Below are positions 33,437 to 43,800 of a stretch of DNA of 46,062 nt, piece by piece. Origin of the DNA: Chromera velia (Eukaryota > Sar > Chromeraceae); the NCBI GenBank assembly GCA_018398765.1, contig JAHBMJ010000212.1, positions 87,335 through 133,396 of the forward strand, in the 5' to 3' direction. Every line of letters begins with the position of its first letter. The stretch's first letter is position 1. The notes below the pieces were generated by a model, which saw only the letters and a program-made list of their open reading frames with translations, did not search any database and was not told the origin of the DNA. The position numbers were made by a program, and so were the translations under genes.

Positions 33437-34484
33437 AGATGTGATGGAATTGACATCTGGAAGAATGTTGCGAGTTCAGAGCTAGGCGTCCAGTCAGCTA
33501 GCGACTCAGGTTCGTAGCTAGGTTTTTCTGGACGTCCTGGTCTCGATGGGATAGATTCTGCTTCTGCCCGAGGCTCTACCTTAACTGTCGACGAGCTTGG
33601 CCGTGAGCTTTCTTCTTCTTCCCATTGATCAAAGTCTAGGAGCCGCAGCTGTTCATCAAGCAGCTGAACATCTTTTCGGACCTTGTGGTGGTATTCGACG
33701 AGCAGTCGGTCGCCTGTCCCTTGAAAGTCAGCCGCAAGGATCCATTGAGGGTTTTCGTTACCTACTGGATAGTTCTTCCACAGGACTTTGTACCTATTAC
33801 GCCTTTCGTCAAAATCTAGGATCTTTTCAACCTCCCACTCCAAGTCTGCTTCTAGGTCCGTTTCTGTGCTAGCTTCAAACTACTGTGAGTTGAGCTGAGG
33901 CTCTAGGTTGACCGATACTCCCTTGGCTCTTAAGTATTGGCGGAGCAGATCGGCCTCCCCCAAAACCGGTGCTTGGTAGTCAAAGCCGGCCATCCACCGA
34001 ATTTCCTGAACGTTCATCATTTTAACCTGTTCGTTCGCCCGGTTCTGCTGTAGTTCACGGGTTGCTTGATTGGTTTCTTTTTTATGTGGCCGGAGACTCA
34101 CAGAGGATGGGATTCTATGTTCCTCTTGGAACTATGATGACGATTCGGGTGGAAAGGCCACTTCTAGCCTGGAGTCTAAAATATAATGTGATAAGAAATG
34201 CATGTCAGACCACAACAAGTATGAGTCCAAACGATAAACTCCTTTTACGATATGGTCCCGAAAGGATCGGAACGTTGCCAATACATGCGCGCGGGGAACA
34301 TTGATAATCCACTCTTGTCGGGATTCAAAAAGCCGGACCAGGCTTTTGAGCTTATAGTCGCTGAATAAATCGAGAAGCAGCCGTTCTAACTGGTCAAGCC
34401 GCGTTTGCGTGACCCCAGGTGGAAACAGTAGGATACAAATGATGTTGAAACTACACTGGGACTTTAAGAGTTACCTGGATAGCG
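33076..34484 (-). pseudogene. Chromodomain-containing ORF with in-frame stops
   Basis: One minus-strand frame runs from about 34484 to 33076. It is interrupted by TAG near 34128, TAG at about 33881 and TAA at 33433. A chromodomain sits at about 33850-33660, with WEVEKILDF, YKVLWKNYP, NPQW and LLVEYH marking the usual aromatic and hydrophobic positions. Downstream is a Ser/Glu-rich tail with VKVEP (a SUMO-site-like motif). Upstream are ~200 residues of unknown type, helical and aromatic. Chromodomains of this kind are common at the C-terminus of Ty3/gypsy integrases, but I see no integrase, RT or protease nearby. The 5' end is cut by the repeat block at 34478. Each interruption could be a changed Gln codon or lie at a yAG splice acceptor. 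Confidence 0.7.
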
Positions 34485-34720
34485 CAGTAACTTTAGGGTC
34501 CATGACGCCTTAAAGTTACCGTAAAGTTACCGTACTTAAGTAACTTTCACAGATGCCCTAAAGTTACTAAACTACAGCTAGTAGGAAAGCTATGCTATCA
34601 TAATGAAACTATAGTGTTTACACAGTAGCACTGTAGCACCGTGTTTTTTAAACTAGAGTGATACTGTTTTAAAATGTTTTCTCTGCTTCAAACATGCACT
34701 AAAATATATACTTAGACTTT
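34478..34720. repeat. GTAACTTTA repeat, copy 1
   Basis: It matches 35261-35460 in direct orientation. Both start GATAG(C/T)GCAGTAACTTTAG, pass through CACAGATGCCCTAAA and TATGCTATCATAATGAAACT, and end near TTTTCTCTGCTTCA. Small indels distinguish them. The dispersed repeat at 34747-35218 lies between the copies. Confidence 0.85.
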
Positions 34721-34746
34721 AAGAGTTACCCGGATTATTATATAGT

Positions 34747-35218
34747 GCTAGGAAAAGGTTCAAGGTTCAAAGTTCAAGGTTCACTTCGAAGTAATGAACC
34801 TGAATCAGGTTCAAAAACAGGTTCACTTTTAATTAATAGAAACCTCATTTTTTCATGTTATTTTATGCCTTTAAATTAGGCTTTAATGCATTTTTAGAAC
34901 GTTTTATTATAGAATCTATGCCTTAGTAGTGTTTTTTAATTGTTTAAATCAATATTTATGCTCACATTAGGTGCTAGTCTCAAGTTATTCACTGTTTATA
35001 GTCGAAAATTAGTAATCAGAAAAGCCTGAAAAAATTGGAAAATGCTATAATTAAATTTATATGATCGTATCAATCATGACAATTTAGTCAACATAAGACT
35101 GTCACAGCGTTTCTTTCTTTCTTTCATCTGCTCACCGGTTGCCCCGCGGCCCCTGCTCCCCCCCTCCTTCTCGGTGCACCGCCGCCTCTTTGACCTGCTG
35201 CTCCCGGCCCGGCCTGTT
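34747..35218 (-). repeat. Dispersed repeat, copy 2 (inverted partner at 3747-4213)
   Basis: Reverse complement of 3747-4213 over its whole length, from the AAGGTTCAAGGTTC end to the GACCTGCTGCTCCCGGCC end. It is nested between two direct copies of the GTAACTTTA repeat, as if inserted between or carried with them. Confidence 0.85.
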
Positions 35219-35260
35219 GCCCCCCCCCCTTGCTCCCCCCCATGGCCCCCGGGCCGGATA

Positions 35261-35470
35261 GTGCAGTAACTTTAGAGTCCATGACCCCCTAAAGTTACCG
35301 TACTTCAGTAACTTTCACAGATGCCCTAAATTTACTAAACTACAGTAGAAAAGGCCCCCCAAAAGGCTATGCTATCATAATGAAACTAGTGTTTACACCG
35401 TTTTTTAAACTAGAGTGATACTGTTTTAAAATGTTTTCTCTGCTTCAGACATACGGCAAAATGATTTAAA
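35261..35470. repeat. GTAACTTTA repeat, copy 2
   Basis: Direct copy of 34478-34700. It continues into AAAATGATTTAAAGCTGCTA, which is repeated once more at 36086-36175 together with the ACATTTTCAACACTTTAC segment. Confidence 0.85.
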
Positions 35471-36585
35471 GCTGCTATCAGTTAATTCAAGATTTACTTG
35501 AAACATTTTCAACACTTTACTATAGGCTACTAATACCATCACTTCAGAGTCTTTTTTGAGGCTATCATCCGCTATCATCCATGATTCAGTGCCAGACTCA
35601 TCGACGAATCAACGTGTTTAAACAGTGCTTCTTTGAAGCTTTGAATACAAATTCACTGGGTCTTGACTGCACCATCACTGCACAAAAATTCAGTCCAAAA
35701 TTAAGACCCACAGTCACCAACTGTGACGTTTATCTGTCATAGACATGATCTCTATTTTGAATCATTACATCAATAAGAGAGTGCCTTATAGTGTTTTGTA
35801 CGCTGTTTTATGGTCACTATAAGCTTAAACTCGGTACACAGTTTCACCTGCAGAGAAAGAGAAGGGGAGACAGGAAGTATAACGGTTCTTAACCACGCAG
35901 GGAAGCGCAGTAACGGCCCTAAAAAGTCTTTGAACAAGGCCTAGAAAAGAGTAAAATTATGGTAACTTAACCTCTCTAACAGGTTAAAAAAAGCCATTGG
36001 CAACCGGTAAAAAGTTACGTAATTCTAGTAACGCGACTTTTTCGTAAAAGTCCTTTAGTAACTCTTAAGGTCCAAGTGTAGTAAAATGATTTAAAGCTGC
36101 TATCAGTTCAAAATTTAGTTAGAGATTTAGTTGAAACATTTTCAACACTTTACGAGGCTAGTAGCTACTAATACCGTCACTTTACGGAGGCCGCCCGGGA
36201 GGCGAAGACAGAGGTGATATAGAAGTTTTTGTTCGTCTGTCATGATCTCTGTTTTGAATCACTACATCAATGATGATGAGGTGACTTAACCCCACAGATA
36301 GCATATGTGGTACTGGTCGAGTCTACGGTCTGGGTTTTTTAATGTGCTACCCATTTTTACCAGCGAAGGAGACGCTAGGAATGGGTTCTCTAAAGCATAG
36401 AGAATCGGGCGGTTAACGTTAATGAGACATCACCACCACCAGCAGGCATATTTTTTTCCCTTTATCTTACAGGGTGGGGTGCAGAGGCAATAGGCCATGC
36501 CGCGCGATTGCGCATGAATGTGTGTTCTGGGTTGTCCTCAAAGCCTTGTTAGTGGCTTAGGATCTGGCATCGCTAGATCTAGGAT
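35471..36585. repeat. AT-rich nested repeat block, no gene
   Basis: 35455-35555 and 36083-36180 are direct copies. A TTTTGAATCA(T/C)TACATCAAT segment occurs at about 35756 and 36253. 36540-36600 is an inverted copy of 27018-27075 (GATGATTGAGGGTTAAATC). Stops are dense in all frames. Confidence 0.7.
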
Positions 36586-37254
36586 TTAACCCTCAATCAT
36601 CATCATCATTATCAAATTATGGAGATGCTCGGCAACTTGCCGATCAAAGCGTAAGAGGTCGGCGTTTTTGTTCCGCAGGAGAGACTCGATGGTGCCCCCA
36701 ATTTCAAAAATCTGGTACGCATCCTGCGCCAGTTTTTCAAGGCCGCAAAGTCCCGCTAGCACTGAAGGAGGTGCTAGTGGGGCAACGGTATCAAAGTCTA
36801 AGTTTTCCATAAGCTGCGCTAGGACTGCAGTTTGCACACGGACCTCCAGGCGGGACTCGGTGATACGCTCAAGAAGCCCTTCATATCGAAGAGGAACGAT
36901 GGACGGGAAGAGATGGAAATGGACTACACTTGGAGCTTGGACAGCCCACAACCACTATCCACCTATATGGGCTAAGCTCTGCAGACATTGTAAAATGCCC
37001 GTAGCTTGGAGGCCACGCTCTAGTGCCGTACTAGGAAAAAGCTCTACTAAGTCTACCGAGGCATCATCTAGTAAGCTTTCGTCTAGTGCATCCAGTAGGC
37101 TTGCTGAAGCCTCAATCAATTGCATACTGGCCATAACAAGCGGGACAAGGTAAAAGGGGATAACTAGACTGCTGGTGGGGCAGTGAGGGCCTAGGAAGTC
37201 GGCAATAAGCGCTCGGACGGGGGGAGGGAAGAATCTCGGAATAAAGCGGCACAT
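36586..37254 (-). pseudogene. Unknown two-part ORF joined in frame across one TAG
   Basis: From ATG 37254 a minus-strand frame runs 99 codons to a TAG at 36955-36957. It then continues in the same frame for a further ~120 codons to TAA at 36586. The first half starts MCRFIPRFFPPPVRALIADF and has a Leu/Asp-rich helical stretch. The second half is also helical (LLERITESRLEVRVQTAVLA). There is no recognised domain. It lies 137 bp downstream of the CR-type NTPase gene on the same strand. Its 3' end overlaps the GGGTTAAATC repeat, so the stop may belong to repeat DNA. Confidence 0.5.
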
Positions 37255-37390
37255 CTATAACAAAAAAAAAATGTCTGGTGATCGTTCTTTCTATAGTGCT
37301 CTTTCACAATCATTTCTTACTCAGACGGGATCGTGAAAGAGTAAATTATGTGCGTTGAAGTGCCTTTGTAAGGTCAAAAAAAGCCAGCGC

Positions 37391-39085
37391 TTACTTTTGC
37401 TTGCCTGCTTGCTTGTCTCGGATACCAAACCACTCCAAAGGTGTCGCTTCTCGCAAAGATACACCCAGAAAATTTCTGATCTCTTCAACGGTGGCCTCTT
37501 TCCAGGTATTTCCAGCTTTTGACGGCCGAGCAGGTCGGCCGCACAGCCAGACACCCTTCTCCACCTCCACCGGCACGCTCCCACCGTCTGGCTTCCGGTT
37601 TCCTTCCTTACATTGGTAGCCCCACTTTGCAGTAACCTTCTGCTTCTTGACCGTTACCACGAGGAAGTCGTATTTCTGAAATCTGCCGTCCTTGGGGACG
37701 ATGAGAAAGGCGGTCGTCCTTTCGCCTGACACGCTTCGAGCGACATCTTCGAGAGTCTCTCCAAGACTGTCAACGTTGTCTGCGCCTGCAACTTGCTTCA
37801 TACCACCAAATCTGTCCCTGGAAGTCAGATGGGGGAGGAGCCCGGAGGGGACGCTAGGTACCCTTCCCCATTCAAGCTGCAGCAGCTGGAGTGCTGTTGC
37901 AGCTCTCGTCAATCCTTCCCAACCTTTTCCGTCGTTCTCATCGGAAGTCATCAGTCTCTCAAGCTCGCCAGCTATCAGCTGGAGACTTTCACCCCACTTA
38001 CTTCTCTGAAGCCTCCCACACTCCCGCAACATCGCAGCAATGTATCCGGGGGGGACCCTCACCGCCGTTCCGTCGAAATCCATGAAACGCCACCATGGCT
38101 CAATGATCTTCGAGGGCTCGTCACCGTCCAAAAGAGTTGCAACAAGAACTTTCACCACGGCGTCCCAATTGACGGATCCATGGCGTGGATCTCCCTCCCT
38201 TCCCCCAAGAGGATCTCTCGCCAGACGATCGCGAAGTTCGTCAAACCTGCCCTTGTCATGGCAGACGAGGCCCGGGGACCGACCGTAGAAGACTACAGCC
38301 GCCGGCGTTGCCCCAGACCAGAGCTCGCGAGCGTCCTTGATATTGTCAAGCAGAGGGAGCTGGCACACCTCAACTCTGCGACCAGTGGGGAAGCCCATAT
38401 CCAGACCAGATGCCACCTCGGCTTTCAGCGTGTATATGTGGCTGCTGAAGGCAAACAATCGGCCAGCGGGGACAAGGAAATTTGGTTTCAGAAAATCGTA
38501 CACTTTTTGCATGGCTTTCTCGTAGTGCTTTGGAGAGAGCTTGGTTTTGCCAAGCTGAAGGAGAACATTCATCTCGTCAATGACAAGCACGGCAGGAGTC
38601 TTAGAGACCGCCCGCCTCCCGTTTATCCACGTCTCTACTTCGTCACGTGTTGCAGTGTACTCGGAGCGCCAAGAAGCAAAGGACATCGTGTGTCCACGCT
38701 CTTCATACCATTTGGTCCAGACGATGCGCTCCAGCAGCATAGTCAGCAGACCGTCGCCCTCTTCCTCTCTTCGTGTCAGCGCGTCTATCTCCTTTCCACT
38801 CACTGCTGTGCCATCCTCATCGTTGAATGAAACGAAGATGACTGGGGTCCCACGACGGTGCAATTCCTGGGCCAGCTCCTTGAGAGCGCGGGTCTTTCCG
38901 CCACGAGAAAACCTCACGACAGCGAGGGGTGCCGCTTTTTCGATCGTATGCGTGTCGTCTCGCTTCATCAATTCCACTGCCGTGTCTGCGGTCCTCTCAA
39001 CCCACGCTCTTGTCACGAATTTCTTCGGGTCTTCGCTTTTCAACTTGGGAGGTTGGACTCCGTTGACGCTCTGAAGCCTGGGCAT
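37391..39085 (-). CDS. Crinkler/RHS-type P-loop NTPase fused to a restriction-like nuclease
   Basis: An intact 564-codon single-exon ORF. The P-loop is the variant VVRFSRGGKTR (residues 57-66, with K64-T65). Walker B is AVLVIDEMN (165-173, with D170-E171). A sensor-like LFAFSSH follows at 210-216. The C-terminus has KYDFLVV (471-477, with D473) and YQCKEG (490-495, QxK), which fit the D...(E/Q)xK core of a PD-(D/E)XK nuclease. This NTPase-plus-REase order is known from the CR (Crinkler-RHS) superfamily. These are selfish-element-derived or secreted effector proteins found in oomycetes, trypanosomes and many other protists. There is no signal peptide and no LxLFLAK-type Crinkler leader at the N-terminus, so it may act inside the cell that makes it or be tied to mobile DNA. 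The upstream flank is a minisatellite; neighbours on the same strand are interrupted ORFs. It is the least decayed long ORF of this region. Confidence 0.85.
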   Translation of the reverse strand: MPRLQSVNGVQPPKLKSEDPKKFVTRAWVERTADTAVELMKRDDTHTIEKAAPLAVVRFSRGGKTRALKELAQELHRRGTPVIFVSFNDEDGTAVSGKEIDALTRREEEGDGLLTMLLERIVWTKWYEERGHTMSFASWRSEYTATRDEVETWINGRRAVSKTPAVLVIDEMNVLLQLGKTKLSPKHYEKAMQKVYDFLKPNFLVPAGRLFAFSSHIYTLKAEVASGLDMGFPTGRRVEVCQLPLLDNIKDARELWSGATPAAVVFYGRSPGLVCHDKGRFDELRDRLARDPLGGREGDPRHGSVNWDAVVKVLVATLLDGDEPSKIIEPWWRFMDFDGTAVRVPPGYIAAMLRECGRLQRSKWGESLQLIAGELERLMTSDENDGKGWEGLTRAATALQLLQLEWGRVPSVPSGLLPHLTSRDRFGGMKQVAGADNVDSLGETLEDVARSVSGERTTAFLIVPKDGRFQKYDFLVVTVKKQKVTAKWGYQCKEGNRKPDGGSVPVEVEKGVWLCGRPARPSKAGNTWKEATVEEIRNFLGVSLREATPLEWFGIRDKQAGKQK

Positions 39086-39329
39086 TTTTCTCGACCCTCC
39101 GACAGTGTCCTGACTACGCTTCCTCCCTGCATACAGACCAAGCGCGCAAAAAATGGCTCATAGAACGGGCAAAAGGCACTTCTATTTATGTGGGTATGTC
39201 CCCCGGCCACGCAGACCGATACAAAAACGAGACGAACGGCCAGACCGCAGAAGCCATTGACGGTCACGGGCAAGGCACAGACGCACCCCACCCCACGGAC
39301 GGCTCACGACAACGTCACTCGTTCACACC

Positions 39330-40000
39330 CGTTGCGCGACCTCGAATGTATCAGGGATGAATTTTCGTTTGGCCGCAGTCGATCTTCAGCCACGCACGTG
39401 AACGAGCACCAAGGACACACGAAGATCCAGTCCGACCAGCCAGGTGTCGAAAGAGAGAAACCACGGACGCAATCGACCTTCAGCCATGCACGCACGTGAA
39501 CGACACACGAAGATCCAGTCCGACCAGCCAAGCGGATCGAATGTCGGAAGAGAGAAACCACGGACTCAATCGACCTTCAGCCACTCACGCAGGTGAACGA
39601 GCATCAGACACACACGAAGATCCAGTCCGACCAGCCAAGCGGAACGACGCAGTCGACCTTCAGCCACGCACATGAACAAGCACCAGACACAGACGCCTAT
39701 GCACCAAACACCCGGAGGTCTCGGACCAACAGCCATTCGATCACACACAGCTGTCGTCAAGCTAAAGGAATGGAGATCTCGAATGTATCATGGAGAAATT
39801 TTCGTTCGGCCGCAGTCGATCTTCAGGCACCAGACACAATCCGACCAGCCAGACGGACGCAATCGACCTTCGCCACGCAAACACACACGACGACCAGCCA
39901 AGCGGAACGACGCAATCAACCTTCAGCCACGCACACACGTGAACGAGCATGCACCGAACACCGTAGGACCAACAGCCAGCCATTCGATCACACACAGCTC
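39330..40000. repeat. Degenerate minisatellite upstream of the NTPase-nuclease gene
   Basis: Units of roughly 65-80 bp contain GAAGATCCAGTCCGACCAGC and TCGACCTTCAGCCA(C/T)GCACG. They recur from about 39375 to 39930 with internal deletions. Two larger units starting CTCGAATGTATCA...GAAATTTTCGTT(C/T)GGCCGCAGTCGATCTTC lie at about 39340 and 39778. Nothing here looks coding. It lies 5' of the minus-strand gene at 39085. Confidence 0.8.
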
Positions 40001-40865
40001 TCGGCACTTTAATCTGGAGACACCAAACGTATGCTGGGGAAATTTTTGTTCCGGCAAAGAAGAGAAGGGGAAGGCCCGCAGACACCCTCACGGCACGTCA
40101 GTATATGCTGCATCGAGAACTTTCGATCAGCCCGCTCCTCCCGCCTAGCTGACTTCCGCCGCGACCATCCATGATGCACCGACCCGGCCGGACTCGCACG
40201 CGTACTTCAATTAGCGACGAACGCACGCACGCACGCATACGGGGAAGCGCAGCCACACAGGTAGGTAGCTGACGGTCACGCAGGGACGCACGCACGCGGG
40301 AAAAGAAAGTCGATCTAAAGAGATGGCCGTGACGAATGTATGCTGGAGAAATTTGGGGGCGAGATGAGGATAGAAAAACGGGGAAAGGGAGAGCCGTGAG
40401 CTTCGTGGGTCCACTGACCGGAGCCGCTTGCAGCTGCGGAGCTGCTGACGGGTTGATAGTCATGCCGTCCGCCTTCACCCGAGCAGGGCTGCTGACCGTA
40501 CCGATAAGTACCGTCTATCAAGAGCTGCCTTTCGCAGTTTCCGCAGACGGCCTGTACTTGTGCGGCACTGTTCCCGTAGTACGAATGGGCCAGCCGATTC
40601 TTTGTCTTGTTTGACAGCGTCCACTCTGCAAGACGCACACAGCCAGTACGACAGGATGCATACCGACGGAATGATGACGGAATGGGCGGGCGGAAACAGC
40701 TGGTCGGTAGAGAAGAACGAGGGGCACAGAGCAGAGAGGCATAGAGAGCCGACACCAAACATGAGAGAAAAGATGAGAACAACAAAAGATCGACGATGCC
40801 GCGGACGGAAAGGGACCTGGACCTCGAGTCTCGACGACTGCCGATCGAACAAAAGAAATACCGAC
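40001..40865. other. 3' flank or last introns/exons of the modular minus-strand gene
   Basis: Minus-strand frames are open in places (40315-40865), but I could not place a next exon with certainty after the donor at 40865. ACGCACGC repeats occur at 40220-40300. Confidence 0.35.
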
Positions 40866-43800
40866 CTGCGGCAACGCGGGCTTCTGCACCCTCATTGAGC
40901 GGCTCGCCTCCTCGCACACAGTCGCGGAAGTGCTGCACAGAGGAGAGAAAAGCACAGCGTGAAACGCGATTGCGCGGGACCCAGCAATTGAAGACAAGGA
41001 ATAGAGACCGCCAACTCACCGAGTTCTGCAGCTCCGATTCGAGTTCCAGCTTGCAGCCATCGCCCCCAGCCAGAGGCTGCTTAAGACCTGCAGGCAGGTA
41101 AACGAGAGACTGAATGCAGATAGAGCCCACAGGCGCGTGCAGAACGCGCGCACGGAAGGAGACAACGCTGACGTACCCCGTGCAGGTTCTTCTGGGGGGA
41201 AGCCTCGCCAATCCGACGCGAGTCGCCCTCGGCTGCCTCCAGAGCGACCCAACGCCCCCCAATCCGCAAGAAGATCTTCCGCACCTGCAGTCGCGGGGGG
41301 CAAAGTGAAAAACGCACATGTACCCGCCGAAAAGAAGTGCGCACCTGCCAAGAAGAAGTGCGCACCTGCCGGAAAGAAGTACACACCTGCCAAGAAGAAG
41401 AGCGCACCTGCCGAAAAGAAGCTATAGGAAAAGAAGTGTGCACCTGCCAAGAAGAAGTGCGCACCTGCCAGGAAGAAGTGCGCACCTGCCGAAGGAGAGT
41501 GCGTACATGCAGGGAAGAAGTGCGAGCCTAGCTAGAGAGAGGGAGTGCGTTCCTAGCTGCCAAGCGGAGCTGCGCACTGGGACCGCAGATGACTGCAGCC
41601 TCGACGAGCTCGAACCAGCGAATCAAAAGAAGAAGGGGGGAAGCACCACACTTTGTGCTGCTGGCAAGCAGACGACCCACCTGCGGCACTCGTGCAGATG
41701 TTCAAACGGGCGCCAGAAGGGGCCTGGGCCTGCACGCAGCGGAGGAGAGTGGGCGAAGATATTAATAGATACACGGACAGTCCGGGGGCTCAGACGCACA
41801 CAGAGAAGGAGAGGGCACCGGTCGACAGCTGACTGACCTCTTTTCGAAGGGCTGCGAACGCCTTAGACCCCATGCTCAGCTGCCGAAAGGTCTTCTCGAG
41901 ACGGTCCACGGAACCTATGGAGAGATCCAGAGGAGGAAGAGACAGACGCATGAGAGAAACCAGGCGAAGAAGAGAATCGCATGCTGTCTCGAAGCTGGGA
42001 GAAGAGGCACCGCTGAGGCTTGACGAAAAACATAGCCAGCAGAACCGGCAGGGGACCCAAAGAGAGCCGACTCGCAGCTTTCGGCTAGAGAGAACCTAAG
42101 GAACCTTCCGACCGTGAGAGGCGATGCACACAGAATAGACAGCATCGGCCTACAAAAGAGAGAGAGCCGGACAGGAGGCAGAGAGACTTCCGAAAGGGGG
42201 TGACAGTCTTCAAACCGAAGTGTGACGGACCCAAGAAGGTGAAAGCACCTTAAATTGCAGGTAACCGACCGAACCAACGGAAAACCGACCTGCGGCAATG
42301 TCGGTGTCCACACCCTCCCCGAACATCTCGCGTCCTCGCACAGCGTCGCGGAAGTGCTGCAGAGAGGAGAAGGAAGCACAGCGTACAACGCGACAGCGCA
42401 CGACCCAGCGGAGACAAGAGGTGGAGGCCGCCGACTCACCGCGTTCTGCAGCTCCGTCGCCAGGCTCGCGTCACAGCCATCACGCCCACCCAGAAGCTGC
42501 TCGAGACCTGCAGGCAGATGAAACGAGAGAAGGAATTCTACGGTGAAAGAGCCAGAAAGAGTCTCGACACGCCGGCGGAAATGCAGCGCGTACGCGAAAG
42601 ACGCAAAGGACACCCGCTGACCGACATACTTGGTCCCAGGGCCTGTGCATGGCCTGCAGGCTGGTTTCCTCTCCAGCACCCCCCGGCACTCCCGGAATGC
42701 CTTCGGCCGGGAGGACCGCCACCTTCAGGAGCGCTGTGAGACATCGGTCCCCTGGGGTTCCCGACGACTGCGGGCGCACGGAAGGGCAAGGAGACAGTTA
42801 GAAGGCATGAGCACGGAAACAGCCCGAAAGAACGCAAACGGACGGAGAATGGCGGGGCAAAAACGAGCAGACACCTGGAGAGAGGAAAAAGCGAAGAAGA
42901 GCGGGACCCGACACCAGAAATCTGTGCGATTGGAAGCTGAAGAACCCTGTAGTACTCTCTTTCGTTTTCCATCGCGGGTCTGCTCGGCGAGACTGCCAAA
43001 GCTAAAGAACCTTGGTGTACGGCACGTCCTTTTTTGCGCGTCAATTCGGCCAGACTGCGAAAGCTAAAGAGCCTTGGTGTACTCTGCGTCTTTCGCGCAT
43101 TCGATCGGTCATACTGAACAACCCGAACCGAAAGGCGAACCTGCTGACGTGTCATCTTCTTGTTGGAGAGAGACCCGCACTCCCTTGCACTCCAATTGTC
43201 CTTCCCAGAGGCGCGCCTGCAAGCCGCCTGCAACAACCGTGCACAGGGACGGAGCACCGATAGGAAGAAGAATCTCTGTGAGCTCTGATACCTCGCAGAA
43301 GCATCTAAAGCGACAGTCAAAGAGCAAGAGAGAGTCTCGACACGCCCGAAGAAATGGGCGTGCACGGAAGATGCAAAGGACACCCGCTGACCGACGTACC
43401 CCGTGGAGGCCTTGCAGGCTCGACTCCTCTCCGCCACCTTCCCGCACCCCCGAACAGCCCTCGCCCGGGACCGCCACCTCCAGGACGGCCACTAGCTCCC
43501 CTGAAGTTCCCGACAACTGCAGGAAAAAAGGGCGAAATTGAACTCATGGATGAGCACAGAGACAGCCAGAAAGAATGAAGGCAGACGGAGAGGGGCGGGG
43601 CGAAAACGAGTGAAGACCTACAGAGGGGGGAAAAAAGCCCAGAAGAGCACGAGAGATCTGTGCGATTGGAAGCTGAAGAACCCTGTAGTGCTCTCTTGCG
43701 TTTTCTATCGCGGGTCGGCTCGGCAAAGCCAAAGAGCCTTGGTGTACTCTACGTCTTTTTTCGCACGTTTCTTCGGCCAGACTGAAAAAAGCAAAATGAA

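Noticed and set aside
31597-37254. Genome-wide reassignment of TAG/TAA to Gln
   Set aside because: The RT gene has as many TGA as TAG interruptions, the plastid-protein model ends in TAG, and the CR gene ends in TAA. Decay or splicing is simpler; the idea is kept only as a finding to test.
39330-40000. CRISPR-like array
   Set aside because: Units are degenerate with no constant spacer or repeat length, and the DNA is eukaryotic.
42630-42767. Plus-strand exon reading of the C exon region (cccag ... gtgagac)
   Set aside because: Minus-strand borders give symmetric phases in two copies and conserve the GGGP / AGHAQ frame seen in the inverted paralogue.
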